DNA of 32,822 nucleotides from an uncultured Spirochaetia bacterium (GTDB lineage Bacteria; Spirochaetota; Brachyspiria; Brachyspirales; Brachyspiraceae): NCBI GenBank assembly GCA_947040945.1, contig CAMRCO010000012.1, positions 1 to 32,822 of the forward strand, read 5' to 3'. Shown piece by piece: positions 26,469 to 32,822 of this stretch (position 1 is its first letter; each line of letters starts with the position of its first letter). The notes under the pieces were generated by a model. It saw only the letters and a program-made list of their open reading frames with translations, ran no database searches and was not told where the DNA came from. The position numbers and the translations under genes were made by a program.

Positions 26469-26861
26469 TTATGTATACTTTTTAAGACATGAATCAATTA
26501 AAGATAAATCTACCGTTTTAAAATCGGCTTTAATATTTTCATTCCAATTTGAGACTTTATTATTATTAATAAATTTATAAAATGTTTCTATGCTATTCTC
26601 GATAAGGCGTAACTTATCAAAATCAATTGACTTGTTATCATTCAATAATAATATAGACTTATATGGTGTTTGATTTGGTTTTATACTTCCACTTAAAGGA
26701 TGAGTTAATAAACTATACCCCTTGTGTATATAATCCCTAGCCTTAATTAATACAGAAAGCATATTATCACTTTCTATGAACTCTAAATCAAACTTATGTT
26801 TATATTTATATAAAACCTTACTGTTGTTAGTAATAATTAATGTATTAGTTTTATTAAACAA
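26469..26861 (-). CDS. grdX: GrdX family protein
   Basis: A 130-residue soluble protein matching GrdX, the small protein that heads many glycine/betaine/sarcosine reductase operons and has no firmly established role. The motif 'GYSLLTHPLSGSIKPNQTPY' (about 48-67, L-T-H-P-L-S-G-S core) is characteristic, as is the N-terminal 'LIITNNSKVLYKYK'. The start is a TTG codon at 26861 with GGAG about 6 bases upstream; no ATG lies nearby in frame. It stands between the ornithine carbamoyltransferase gene and the transporter, tying the arginine route and the reductase module into one cluster. Confidence 0.85.
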   Translation of the reverse strand: MFNKTNTLIITNNSKVLYKYKHKFDLEFIESDNMLSVLIKARDYIHKGYSLLTHPLSGSIKPNQTPYKSILLLNDNKSIDFDKLRLIENSIETFYKFINNNKVSNWNENIKADFKTVDLSLIDSCLKKYT

Positions 26862-26912
26862 TTATGTCTCCAGTAATACTTTTATGAAAAAAATTTCATT
26901 TATCAATATTGA

Positions 26913-26929
26913 AGCCTTAAATTAAGGCT
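26913..26929 (-). other. Hairpin between carbamoyltransferase and grdX genes
   Basis: AGCCTT/AAGGCT (extendable by two A-T pairs) forms a compact stem-loop 20-35 bases after the carbamoyltransferase stop. A second small inverted repeat (ATGAAA-4 bases-TTTCAT) follows at about 26884-26899. The downstream tail on the minus strand is A/T-mixed, not a clear U-run, so this may be a partial terminator or processing site within a longer transcript. Confidence 0.35.
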
Positions 26930-26947
26930 CTATTTATCAGATATAAT

Positions 26948-27946
26948 TTAAACTTTGCCTATAGTAGCTACCATAACTGCTTTTATAGTGTGCATTCTGT
27001 TTTCAGCCTCATCAAACACTTTAGAATGCTTGCTTCTAAATACTTCGTCTGTAACTTCCATTTCAGTAAGACCGTATTTAGCATTTATTTCTTTAGCTGT
27101 AGTAGTATTTAAATCGTGGAATGCGGGTAAGCAATGTAGAAATATAACATTTGGATTATTAGTTTTCTTTATCATTTCCATATTAACTTGATATGGTTTA
27201 AGCATTTTGATACGCTCTTCAAACATAGCCTCTTCACCCATAGATACCCATACATCAGTATAAATGACATCAGCATCACGAACATCGTCCACTGAATCAC
27301 TGAAGTTAATTGAACCGCCTGTCTCTTTAGCAACTGCTTTCATTTCGTTAACTAAATCATCTGAAGGGAATAATGCTTTTGGTGCAATACCCCAAAACTC
27401 CATACCCATTTTAGCAGCACCAATCATAAGTGAATTACCCATATTATTTCTAGCATCACCAGCATATACAAATTTTACCTTATTAAAAGGTTTATTAACA
27501 TGTTCTTTAACAGTTAGAAAATCAGCAAGAATTTGAGTAGGATGATACATATCTGTAAGTCCATTCCAAACAGGAACTCCTGCACAATTAGCTAATATTT
27601 CTACAGTCTCTTGCTTAAATCCTCTAAACTCTATTCCATCATAGAATCTGCCTAAAACTCTTGCAGTATCTTCAATAGATTCTTTTTTTCCCATTTGGCT
27701 ATCTGAAGAACCTAAAAACGTAATTTGTCCACCTTCATCTAATGCTCCTACTTCAAAAGCACATCTTGTTCTAGTTGAAGCTTTTTCAAATAATAATACT
27801 ACATTTTTTCCTTCAAGCAAGTTTCCCTTTATACCAGCACGTTTCTTTGATTTTAAATCAGCAGAAAGATTTAATAAATAATGGATCTCTTCTGGTGTGA
27901 AATGTTTTAATGTTAGAAAATGTTTTCCATGTAAATTAACAGGCAT
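26948..27946 (-). CDS. arcB: Ornithine carbamoyltransferase (probably catabolic)
   Basis: A 332-residue enzyme from the preferred ATG at 27946 ([16 protein letters not shown]), which has AGGAG 7 bases upstream; a longer frame starting at 27988 lacks a ribosome site. Carbamoyl-phosphate motif '[16 protein letters not shown]', '[10 protein letters not shown]', '[16 protein letters not shown]' and ornithine-loop/catalytic '[10 protein letters not shown]' are all present. It interconverts citrulline plus phosphate with ornithine plus carbamoyl-phosphate. Grouping with arcA at the other end of the cluster suggests the catabolic ArcB role. ArgF and ArcB cannot be separated by motif alone, and no carbamate kinase is visible. 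Confidence 0.92.
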   Translation of the reverse strand: MPVNLHGKHFLTLKHFTPEEIHYLLNLSADLKSKKRAGIKGNLLEGKNVVLLFEKASTRTRCAFEVGALDEGGQITFLGSSDSQMGKKESIEDTARVLGRFYDGIEFRGFKQETVEILANCAGVPVWNGLTDMYHPTQILADFLTVKEHVNKPFNKVKFVYAGDARNNMGNSLMIGAAKMGMEFWGIAPKALFPSDDLVNEMKAVAKETGGSINFSDSVDDVRDADVIYTDVWVSMGEEAMFEERIKMLKPYQVNMEMIKKTNNPNVIFLHCLPAFHDLNTTTAKEINAKYGLTEMEVTDEVFRSKHSKVFDEAENRMHTIKAVMVATIGKV

Positions 27947-28031
27947 TGTATAACTCCTAAAAAAACCAAGTATGTTATTATTACACATACCACTAAAATT
28001 TAATTATTCGAAAAATACACAAAACTATTAT

Positions 28032-28148
28032 TCACATAAAAATACGAGCGACATGTAAAGAATATATAGAATAACAATAGATATATGATGCTTTTAAGAA
28101 AGTAGAAAAAATATTATAGAGAGACAGCTTTTTTAATAGTTTCAGCAT
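28032..28148 (-). CDS. Possible 38-residue leader peptide upstream of the carbamoyltransferase gene
   Basis: A short frame MLKLLKKLSLYNIFSTFLKA followed by SYIYCYSIYSLHVARIFM ends at TGA 85 bases before the arcB start. Its ATG is preceded by a perfect AGGAGG with 6 bases of spacing and lies about 45 bases after the predicted start of transcription. The peptide is hydrophobic and basic, rich in Leu, Ser and Tyr, and has no homology I know. It could be a regulatory leader, a small membrane peptide or chance. The strong ribosome site is the main argument. Confidence 0.35.
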   Translation of the reverse strand: MLKLLKKLSLYNIFSTFLKASYIYCYSIYSLHVARIFM

Positions 28149-28189
28149 CCCATACCTCCTAAAGTTAATTTATATTACAATATCGGTAC

Positions 28190-28224
28190 ATTAATAAGTT
28201 TATTAATTTTTTATTGAAAGTCAA
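28190..28224 (-). promoter_or_regulatory. Promoter with overlapping palindromic operator for the arginine/reductase cluster
   Basis: Minus strand: -35 TTGACT (28219-28224), 16-base spacer, -10 TAAACT (28197-28202). The -10 lies inside a near-perfect palindrome, ATTAATAA-GT-TTATTAAT (28190-28207), an 8-bp inverted repeat with a 2-base centre. A repressor dimer bound there would block the polymerase. The regulator is unknown. The palindrome is all A/T, so chance symmetry is possible. Confidence 0.45.
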
Positions 28225-28388
28225 GAAAAATATGAAAAAAAAGTTAAATATAAAACAAATTAAATAAATAAATAGTTTCTATCTACAGTGCTTATTTTCG
28301 TGAAATAGTTACAAAATACTACACTAATTATCACAAAATGACTATTTATACCTATATCTTATATTACAACATAGTATAGAATTATAAA

Positions 28389-29063
28389 ATGAAACAATCA
28401 AACAAAACAAATATAATAGACACTAAAAAAAATAAATTAGGCGAAGTTGAATCAGCCATATCTCATGCTGTAGGTGCTTTCTTTGGAATAGCTGCATTAG
28501 TACTTATGATATTAAAAGTTAATGATAAAACATTTCTAAATCTTTTACCAGTTATAGTCTATGGTAGTGGTTTTATAATTCTCTATACATTTAGCTCCAT
28601 ATATCATTTTTTTCCTGATGGAAAAGTCAAAAAGCTATTTAGACGCTTTGATCATATCAGTATATATATATTTATAGCATCAACCTACACTCCTATATGT
28701 GTATCGTTAGAAGATAGACGCTTGGGTACAATTATGCTTATAGCTGTATGGATAGTTGCGGCTATTGGTGGTGCTTTTAAAGCATTTTCTATTTCTAAAA
28801 ATAACTTCTTAAATATAGTATTATATATTTCAATGGGCTGGGTTATAGTGATAGCGCTTAAACCACTTAAAGAAATGTTTGGCTTTGAAGGATTAATGTG
28901 GTTAATTATGGGAGGTGTTTTTTATACAGTAGGTGCATTAATATACGCATTTGGTAAAAAATACAATAGAAAAATAGAGCTTTTTACACATGACGTTTTT
29001 CATATATTTATATTAGCAGGAACTTTATCTCACTTCTGGTTTATATACTGGTTTATCATATAA
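28389..29063 (+). CDS. TrhA / hemolysin III family (PAQR-type) membrane protein
   Basis: A 224-residue protein with seven hydrophobic segments. It has the PAQR-type metal motif residues: 'ESAISHAVGAFFG' near the N-terminus, 'SSIYHFF' (about 70-76), 'RRFDHISIYIFIASTYTP' (about 85-102) and the C-terminal 'HDVFHIFILAGTLSHF'. Members are called hemolysin III from Bacillus cereus, but in other bacteria they act in membrane-energy or lipid homeostasis (TrhA), so a virulence role should not be assumed. No clear ribosome site precedes the ATG. It stands alone between a divergent operon and a gene with its own promoter. Confidence 0.88.
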   Translation: MKQSNKTNIIDTKKNKLGEVESAISHAVGAFFGIAALVLMILKVNDKTFLNLLPVIVYGSGFIILYTFSSIYHFFPDGKVKKLFRRFDHISIYIFIASTYTPICVSLEDRRLGTIMLIAVWIVAAIGGAFKAFSISKNNFLNIVLYISMGWVIVIALKPLKEMFGFEGLMWLIMGGVFYTVGALIYAFGKKYNRKIELFTHDVFHIFILAGTLSHFWFIYWFII

Positions 29064-29083
29064 AATTATTTTAATATGCATCT

Positions 29084-29112
29084 TTGACTTTTTATTTTTT
29101 GACATATATAAT
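29084..29112 (+). promoter_or_regulatory. Near-consensus sigma-70 promoter of the oxidoreductase gene
   Basis: TTGACT (29084-29089), 17-base spacer, TATAAT (29107-29112), 29 bases before the ATG. A second -35, TTGACA (29099-29104), overlaps the spacer and could pair with TAAATT at 29122-29127. This is the strongest promoter in the window. Confidence 0.75.
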
Positions 29113-29141
29113 GTTGCTATATAAATTAAGGATATAATTCT

Positions 29142-30104
29142 ATGGAAAAAGTCAAACTCGCTGTAATTGGTTTAGGCAGAATGGGACGCTTTCACCTAAA
29201 TGTTATAAGTCACATTGAAAACATAGAACTTTCAGGAGTGTATGACACAAATGAAAATGCTATGTCTGAATTATCCAAAGCTCACAATATTAATACATTT
29301 TCAAGCTTAGAAGAGGCAATAGACAAAAGTGATGCACTTATAATAGCAACCCCTACTATAAATCACTTTGAAATAACTAAAATGGCAATAGAAAAAAACA
29401 AGCATATTTTAGTAGAAAAACCTATGACCGAAACTTATGAGCAAGCAGAAATAATTGCTAGCCTTGTAAAAAAACATAATGTAATATTTCAAGTAGGACA
29501 TGTTGAGCGTTTTAATGGGGCTGTACAAAACCTAAAAACTGTTGTCGAAAACCCTATTCTAATAGAGGCTAGACGACTCTCTCCATTTAGTCCAAGAATA
29601 GCTGATGTTGGAGTTGTGTTCGATATAATGATACATGACTTAGATATTGTTATGTCATTTGTTGGTAAGCCATTAATTAATTTTGAAGCACATGGAAAGA
29701 GAATTAGAACTAATCACGAGGACGTTGCTAGTGCCTTACTTGAGTTTGAAGGAAACACAATAGCGACAATTAGCTCTAGCAGAATAACAGAAGAAAAAAT
29801 AAGAACGCTTGCTATAAGCTCTCCTGAAGCATATTTTATATTAGACTATGCCACTCAAGACATCACAATACACAGACAAGCGACATCAACAAGCAACATT
29901 AAAGGTATAGAAGGTATAAATTACAAACAAGAATCAACAATTGAACGTGTTTTTATACACAGAGATAACCCATTAAAGCTTGAAGTAGAGCATTTTATTA
30001 AATGTATACTAAAAAAAGAAACTCCAATTGTATCAATAGAAAGTGATATTAAAACACTTGAAGTTGCTGAAAAAATATGTAAACAGATAAAAGCTAGCTG
30101 GTAG
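29142..30104 (+). CDS. Gfo/Idh/MocA family NAD(P)-dependent oxidoreductase
   Basis: A 320-residue two-domain dehydrogenase. The Rossmann nucleotide site is 'LAVIGLGRMGRFHLNVI' (6-22). The 'EKPMTETYEQA' motif (about 93-103) holds the family's catalytic-region Lys. The C-terminal half contains 'FDIMIHDLDIVMSF' (about 161-174), with the H-D-x-D element of the family. Substrates are typically sugars, inositols or UDP-sugars; none can be chosen here, though homologues near LPS genes act on UDP-N-acetylhexosaminuronates. It is monocistronic, with its own strong promoter and terminator, and AAGGA lies 9 bases before the ATG. Confidence 0.88.
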   Translation: MEKVKLAVIGLGRMGRFHLNVISHIENIELSGVYDTNENAMSELSKAHNINTFSSLEEAIDKSDALIIATPTINHFEITKMAIEKNKHILVEKPMTETYEQAEIIASLVKKHNVIFQVGHVERFNGAVQNLKTVVENPILIEARRLSPFSPRIADVGVVFDIMIHDLDIVMSFVGKPLINFEAHGKRIRTNHEDVASALLEFEGNTIATISSSRITEEKIRTLAISSPEAYFILDYATQDITIHRQATSTSNIKGIEGINYKQESTIERVFIHRDNPLKLEVEHFIKCILKKETPIVSIESDIKTLEVAEKICKQIKASW

Positions 30105-30116
30105 AGAGTATTTATA

Positions 30117-30149
30117 CTTACTTTCAAGTAAGCTTTTCTTTATTTTTTT
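30117..30149 (+). terminator. Rho-independent terminator after the oxidoreductase gene
   Basis: CTTAC (30117-30121) and GTAAG (30128-30132), extendable to 7 bp, form a small stem. It is followed by the T-rich tract CTTTTCTTTATTTTTTT up to 30149. It lies 13 bases after the plus-strand stop; its T-tract overlaps the end of the convergent mgtC-like gene. Confidence 0.65.
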
Positions 30150-30853
30150 GTATTATTAACACTGTATATTCCTTCTCTTTGAGAAATATCTTGAATCATT
30201 TTATCAAAATTGATGTATTTTGGAATTAAAATTTTTATCCTTATAATTTTAATTATTTGACCATTTTTCTTTTCTATCTTTACAACTTTATATCTGCTAA
30301 AAGATAATCCAAACTCATTAAATAAATTTACAATATCAACAGAATTACCACAACTTATAGTAATTGACATTAATCTTTTATGGTCAATAACGGTATTAAT
30401 AAAATTTTTCACAAAAAACAAAATAAAAATAACAGAAAAAACACTCACTAAAGATAGAAACCAATATCCTGAACCTATCACTATCCCTAAACATGCCATA
30501 ATCCACAAAGTAGCCGCTGTAGTAATACCTGAAACTGTATTTTGATCTCTCATAATTGTACCTGCCCCTAAAAAACCAATACCAGATACAATTTGTGCTA
30601 CTATACGTCCACTATTTGCTGATAAATTTAATGTTTGAGGAGCGATACTAAAACCATGCATCTCTATACCGCTGTATAATAATTGCTGATAAATTGCGAG
30701 CATTGTAGCACCTAAGCAAACAAGGACATTGGTAATCACTCCAACGGGTTTACCTTTCATCTTTCGTTCCCAGCCTATCATGCAACCTGTAAAGATAGCA
30801 AAAGCCATCCTTAAAATAACTTCATAATATGGACTCATTTCTATTCCTATCAT
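30140..30853 (-). CDS. MgtC/SapB family membrane protein
   Basis: A 237-residue inner-membrane protein with about four or five N-terminal hydrophobic segments. The MgtC signature 'GIGFLGAGTIMRDQNTVSGI' leads into 'TTAATLWIMACLGIVIGSG' (about 90-130). A soluble C-terminal domain of about 75 residues follows ('LMSITISCGNSVDIVNLFNEFG'). The family is linked to Mg2+ limitation and, in pathogens, inhibition of F-type ATP synthase; the role here is not deducible. Starts at M1 (30853) and M6 (30838) both have purine-rich sites. It is convergent with the oxidoreductase gene and lies 76 bases behind the nucleoside hydrolase gene. Confidence 0.9.
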   Translation of the reverse strand: MIGIEMSPYYEVILRMAFAIFTGCMIGWERKMKGKPVGVITNVLVCLGATMLAIYQQLLYSGIEMHGFSIAPQTLNLSANSGRIVAQIVSGIGFLGAGTIMRDQNTVSGITTAATLWIMACLGIVIGSGYWFLSLVSVFSVIFILFFVKNFINTVIDHKRLMSITISCGNSVDIVNLFNEFGLSFSRYKVVKIEKKNGQIIKIIRIKILIPKYINFDKMIQDISQREGIYSVNNTKK

Positions 30854-30870
30854 ACCTTTATCCTTTACAT

Positions 30871-30900
30871 ATAGTACAATATAAAGTACTTATTTGTTAA
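30871..30900 (-). promoter_or_regulatory. Possible mgtC-like gene promoter
   Basis: Minus strand: TTAACA (30895-30900), 18-base spacer, TACTAT (30871-30876). A short inverted repeat (AGTAC at 30873-30877 and GTACT at 30886-30890) lies across the -10 and spacer and could be an operator. Evidence is modest. Confidence 0.35.
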
Positions 30901-30929
30901 ATACTCTATAATTCAAACCTTAATAAATT

Positions 30930-31799
30930 TTATAGCAAACGTTTCATAATAAAATCAATAGTGCCATTTTTATCAATATCCAAATAAACTTTTATATTAC
31001 TATTTTTATTTATTATAGGAATAGTTTGTCCTGAAGGATGAGTTTTATTATACTCTACATGAATATCTACATTTTCTCCTTTTAATAAATTAGGAGAAAT
31101 TAAATAAACTATTGTCAAAGGATCACATAAAAAAGATACATCCCGTTTTGTTAATAGCATCCATTTTTTTAACATAGTTGCTATTAATTCTTGTATATGA
31201 CTATTATCAATGTTTATCTGATAAGTAATATCGAGTCCAAACATAGCTATTGGAATTCCTGAAGAACAAACAACTGATGCTGCCTCTGGATCAGAGCTTA
31301 CATTATGCTCACATAATGGTAAAATATCTTTAATAACACTAAGATGAGTTACTCCACCCATCATAACAATTTCTTTTATATAGGGAACTATTTTAGGCTC
31401 TTTAATTATTGCTGAAGCAATATTTGTAAGCGGACCTATAGCAACCAAAGTAATTTCATAAGGATTTTCTAAAATAGTATTTATGATAAAGCTAACAGCA
31501 TCACACATATTAGAAAAGTCATCACTATAAAAATCCTTAAAAATAGGACGATCGGGAGATTCTACAGGTCTATTATTATATAAGCTTTCACTCATTCCCG
31601 CATAAATAGGAATATCACTTCTGTTTAATAGATTTAATACATAATGCCCAATTTTAGCCCGTAATAATGAATCTGTGTATACTGTTGTAACTCCAAGTAT
31701 ATTTATCTCAGGCGAGTTTAAGGCAAGAACCAATGTAATTAAATCATCAGCATTAGTACCTATATCTGTATCTATAATAATATTTTTAGCTGTTTTCAC
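30930..31799 (-). CDS. Nucleoside hydrolase (IunH-like)
   Basis: A 289-residue enzyme of the inosine-uridine preferring nucleoside hydrolase family, cleaving N-ribosides to base and ribose. The Ca2+-binding Asp cluster at the N-terminus is 'IIDTDIGTNADDLITL' (9-24), the longer D-T-D-I-G-x-x-x-D-D version of the family with Asn where Asp is often seen. Also present are 'VAIGPLTNIASAI' (about 118-130), 'EIVMMGG' and 'DPEAASVV' (about 170-177). It follows the TRAP permease gene with 10 bases between. No signal peptide is seen, so it is cytosolic, and the pair may take up and split nucleosides. Confidence 0.88.
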   Translation of the reverse strand: MKTAKNIIIDTDIGTNADDLITLVLALNSPEINILGVTTVYTDSLLRAKIGHYVLNLLNRSDIPIYAGMSESLYNNRPVESPDRPIFKDFYSDDFSNMCDAVSFIINTILENPYEITLVAIGPLTNIASAIIKEPKIVPYIKEIVMMGGVTHLSVIKDILPLCEHNVSSDPEAASVVCSSGIPIAMFGLDITYQINIDNSHIQELIATMLKKWMLLTKRDVSFLCDPLTIVYLISPNLLKGENVDIHVEYNKTHPSGQTIPIINKNSNIKVYLDIDKNGTIDFIMKRLL

Positions 31800-31809
31800 A
31801 TACTAACCT

Positions 31810-32822
31810 TTAATTAAAGACTAAATTAGGTAAAAACATTACTAACTTAGGAAAAAATAATAATATTAACACCAATACTACAATAGTAGAAATAAAGGGA
31901 ACAGATTCTCTGATATAATCCTCTGTAGGACATTTTATAATAGAACAAGCTGTAAACATAGCTACTCCAACAGGTGGTGTCATAGCTCCCATTGTTACTA
32001 AAGTCATCATAAGAATCCCAAAATGAACAGGGTCTATACCAACTGACTTAGCTACTGGCAAAAATATAGGAGTAAGCAGTAAAACAATGACTGTAGATTC
32101 CATAAACATGCCTATAATAAATAAAAGTCCAAGAATAATTAGCATAATTATAGTTGGATTTTGTGTTAATCCCAGTAAAGTTTGTGCTATCGCTTGAGGT
32201 ATTTGATTATATACTACAATATATCCAAAAATCGCTGAAACTGCTATAATATATAAAATCACTCCTATATCTAATACACTTTGATAAAGGACTTGTTTAA
32301 ACTTAGCTATCGTTAAATCTTTATAAACAAAAAAACCTATAACCAAAGCATAAACAACAGCAAAAGCACCAGATTCTGAAGGAGTAAAAATACCAAACCT
32401 AATACCTACTATTAATATAATAGGAAACATAATCGCCCATTTAGATTCATATAAGCAACTCCAAAACTCCCCTTCTACAACATTATCATCAGATGCTTTA
32501 TCATATCCTCTTTTCTTAGAAATTAAGTGAGTAGGCACCATTAAAAATATCGTCATCAAAATTCCTGGAACAATACCCGCTAAAAATAGTCTTCCTATAG
32601 AAACTTCACCCACAAATCCGTATAAAATTAGACCAATACTAGGAGGTATAGTTGCTGTAATTAAACCACTTAATGAAATAATAGCCGCAGAAAAACCTCT
32701 CGAATATTTTCTATCAATCATTGCTTGACCTAATAGACGGGATTGCATAGCTACATCAGCTATAGCTGAACCTGAAATACCACCCATGAAAGCACTTAGC
32801 AAAATTGTTACATGTGCTAAAC
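31810..32822 (-). CDS. TRAP transporter large permease (DctM-like), partial
   Basis: The frame is open to the window edge (first readable residues LAHVTILLSAFMGGISGSAI), so about 337 C-terminal residues of a protein usually near 425 are seen. The DctM signature 'SAFMGGISGSAIADVAMQ' and the long hydrophobic segments, including 'GMFMESTVIVLLLTPIFLPVAKSVGIDPVHFGI' (G-x-F-x-E-S, D-P-V-H-F-G) and 'MGAMTPPVGVAMF', are typical. TRAP carriers also need a periplasmic binding protein and a small DctQ subunit, expected just beyond the right edge. The co-transcribed nucleoside hydrolase hints at a nucleoside-like substrate. Confidence 0.9.
   Translation of the reverse strand, partial: LAHVTILLSAFMGGISGSAIADVAMQSRLLGQAMIDRKYSRGFSAAIISLSGLITATIPPSIGLILYGFVGEVSIGRLFLAGIVPGILMTIFLMVPTHLISKKRGYDKASDDNVVEGEFWSCLYESKWAIMFPIILIVGIRFGIFTPSESGAFAVVYALVIGFFVYKDLTIAKFKQVLYQSVLDIGVILYIIAVSAIFGYIVVYNQIPQAIAQTLLGLTQNPTIIMLIILGLLFIIGMFMESTVIVLLLTPIFLPVAKSVGIDPVHFGILMMTLVTMGAMTPPVGVAMFTACSIIKCPTEDYIRESVPFISTIVVLVLILLFFPKLVMFLPNLVFN

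Larger units (their letters stand above)
27947..28388. other. 440-bp intergenic region between divergent genes
   Basis: A very AT-rich gap containing, on the minus strand, a promoter with an overlapping palindrome and a possible 38-codon leader frame (listed separately). For the plus-strand gene starting at 28389 I see AT-rich hexamers but no convincing promoter or ribosome site. No tRNA, riboswitch, repeat array or insertion-sequence end is recognisable. Confidence 0.6.

Noticed and set aside
28100-28160. A coding-looking stretch reading VWDAETIKKAVSL in another minus-strand frame upstream of arcB
   Set aside because: It has no start codon, is closed by stops after about 14 codons and overlaps the better-supported short frame; it could be a gene remnant but cannot be supported.
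27947-28388. A glycine or other amino-acid riboswitch, tRNA or insertion-sequence end in the 440-bp gap
   Set aside because: No conserved aptamer core, cloverleaf or terminal inverted repeats were seen; the region is mainly A/T-rich.
1-32822. CRISPR arrays, transposases, integrases, phage genes, restriction or toxin-antitoxin systems
   Set aside because: No direct-repeat arrays and no recognisable mobile or defence proteins occur in the window; it reads as a metabolic chromosomal region.

Overview
The window is AT-rich bacterial DNA (by eye about one third G+C), densely coding, with AGGAG-type ribosome binding sites and long same-strand operons. It suggests a strictly fermentative, LPS-bearing, probably gut-associated anaerobe. 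Evidence is a B12-dependent glutamate fermentation operon, a selenocysteine glycine/sarcosine/betaine-reductase module, an arginine deiminase route and a Kdo-8-phosphate synthase. A Mucispirillum-like Deferribacterota or a Brachyspira-like spirochaete would fit. No rRNA or phylogenetic marker is present, so this is inference only.

Region 1 (1-311, minus): 5' part of a secreted ankyrin-repeat protein.

Region 2 (439-8765, minus): one operon, gltS-murI-glmS-glmL-glmE-mal-atuA-like-DUF4387. It imports glutamate, interconverts its enantiomers, and carries out the first two steps of the methylaspartate pathway (glutamate to 3-methylaspartate to mesaconate). No recognisable mesaconase or citramalate lyase is present; the last two genes are uncharacterised in this setting.

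Region 3 (8883-13006, plus): divergent three-gene operon with a secreted SpoIVB/S55-type peptidase-domain protein, a secreted seven-bladed beta-propeller protein and a small zinc-ribbon protein.

Region 4 (12999-18400, minus): a kdsA-led operon (kdsA, AI-2E-type permease, SRPBCC-like membrane protein, DUF2156 protein), then deoD from its own promoter followed by an unrecognised C-tail-anchored protein.

Region 5 (18483-28224, minus): the most interesting part. The order is arcB/argF-like ornithine carbamoyltransferase, grdX, YkvI-type transporter, grdE-like, grdB-like (in-frame UGA selenocysteine codon plus a SECIS hairpin), an AGAT-like amidinotransferase, a 38-residue membrane peptide, a sodium:solute symporter and arginine deiminase. 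Together these could strip the amidino group from guanidinoacetate (or creatine) onto ornithine. The resulting arginine would be degraded through the deiminase route, regenerating ornithine, and the released glycine (or sarcosine) would be reduced to acetyl-phosphate. This is a hypothesis built from gene content.

Region 6 (27947-28388): 440-bp regulatory gap with a promoter overlapped by a palindrome and a possible leader peptide.

Region 7 (28389-32822): TrhA/hemolysin III-type membrane protein (+), Gfo/Idh/MocA oxidoreductase (+) with a near-consensus promoter and a terminator, MgtC/SapB protein (-), and a nucleoside hydrolase (-) behind a TRAP transporter large permease (-) that runs off the edge.
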